From assembly GCA_038225855.1 (NCBI GenBank), contig JBBRQU010000013.1, positions 1 to 64,000 on the forward strand: DNA of 64,000 bases. The letters are read 5' to 3'. Below the pieces are notes generated by a model. It was not told where the DNA came from and did not search any database. It worked only from the letters and a program-made list of their open reading frames with translations. Made by a program: the position numbers and the translations under genes. Positions 63,996-64,000 of the stretch are shown in pieces. The stretch's first letter is position 1. Each line of letters begins with the position of its first letter. This DNA comes from CAHJXF01 sp038225855 (GTDB lineage Bacteria > Pseudomonadota > Gammaproteobacteria > Burkholderiales > Burkholderiaceae_D).

Positions 63996-64000
63996 GATGG

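Overview
This is a high-GC, gene-dense stretch of chromosome. The gene order and protein types point to a betaproteobacterium of the Burkholderiales. Evidence for this is the serC-pheA-hisC-tyrA and aroA-cmk-rpsA-ihfB-lapA-lapB series, gyrA followed by ompA-ubiG-gph, and a tmRNA whose tag reads ANDERFALAA. No CRISPR array, insertion sequence, integrase, rRNA or ordinary tRNA was seen.

Layout. 1-1.5 kb: the tail of a probable beta-carbonic anhydrase, a GNAT acetyltransferase and an orphan lipoprotein. 1.5-10.5 kb (minus strand): heptose kinase rfaE1, UDP-glucose dehydrogenase ugd, the LPS-assembly genes lapB/lapA, ihfB, rpsA, cmk, aroA and a DUF2127 membrane protein. 10.6-13.9 kb (plus strand): a tightly overlapping block of patatin phospholipase, acetoacetate decarboxylase, 3-hydroxybutyrate dehydrogenase and a DoxX-like protein. 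This block sits between aroA and tyrA and looks like polyhydroxybutyrate/ketone-body metabolism. 13.9-21.9 kb (minus strand): tyrA, hisC, pheA, serC, a DUF2059 protein and gyrA. 22.2-30 kb (plus strand): an amidohydrolase, ompA, ubiG, gph and a 1257-residue DUF748/AsmA-like envelope protein. 30-34.7 kb (minus strand): a branched-chain amino acid-type ABC transporter (livF, livG, a fused LivH-LivM permease and a binding protein). 34.8-35.2 kb: tmRNA, followed by a decayed second copy of part of its 3' half.

35.5-53.2 kb is the accessory-looking part: chromate transporter, PQQ-type sorbosone dehydrogenase, then a 14-kb run of four very large genes of unknown function (1105, 1179, 1667 and 645 residues). 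The first resembles the DUF6603 family. The other three contain no enzyme motif I recognise. A 35-codon ORF joins the first two big genes by ATGA overlaps at both ends. This operon is the best candidate for an undescribed system. An alpha/beta hydrolase follows it.

53.3-64 kb: a cytochrome b with a Tat-exported molybdopterin enzyme, dctA with a type II NADH dehydrogenase, two exported proteins of unknown function, cytochrome bd-type quinol oxidase cydAB, a PEP-mutase-family enzyme with a tautomerase, a small secreted repeat-tailed protein and a dodecin. The dehydrogenases and the bd oxidase suggest a flexible aerobic, quinone-linked respiratory chain. REP-like palindromes built on the core CCCGCnnnnGCGGG lie in several intergenic gaps. 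All calls rest on reading motifs and gene order; no database search was run.
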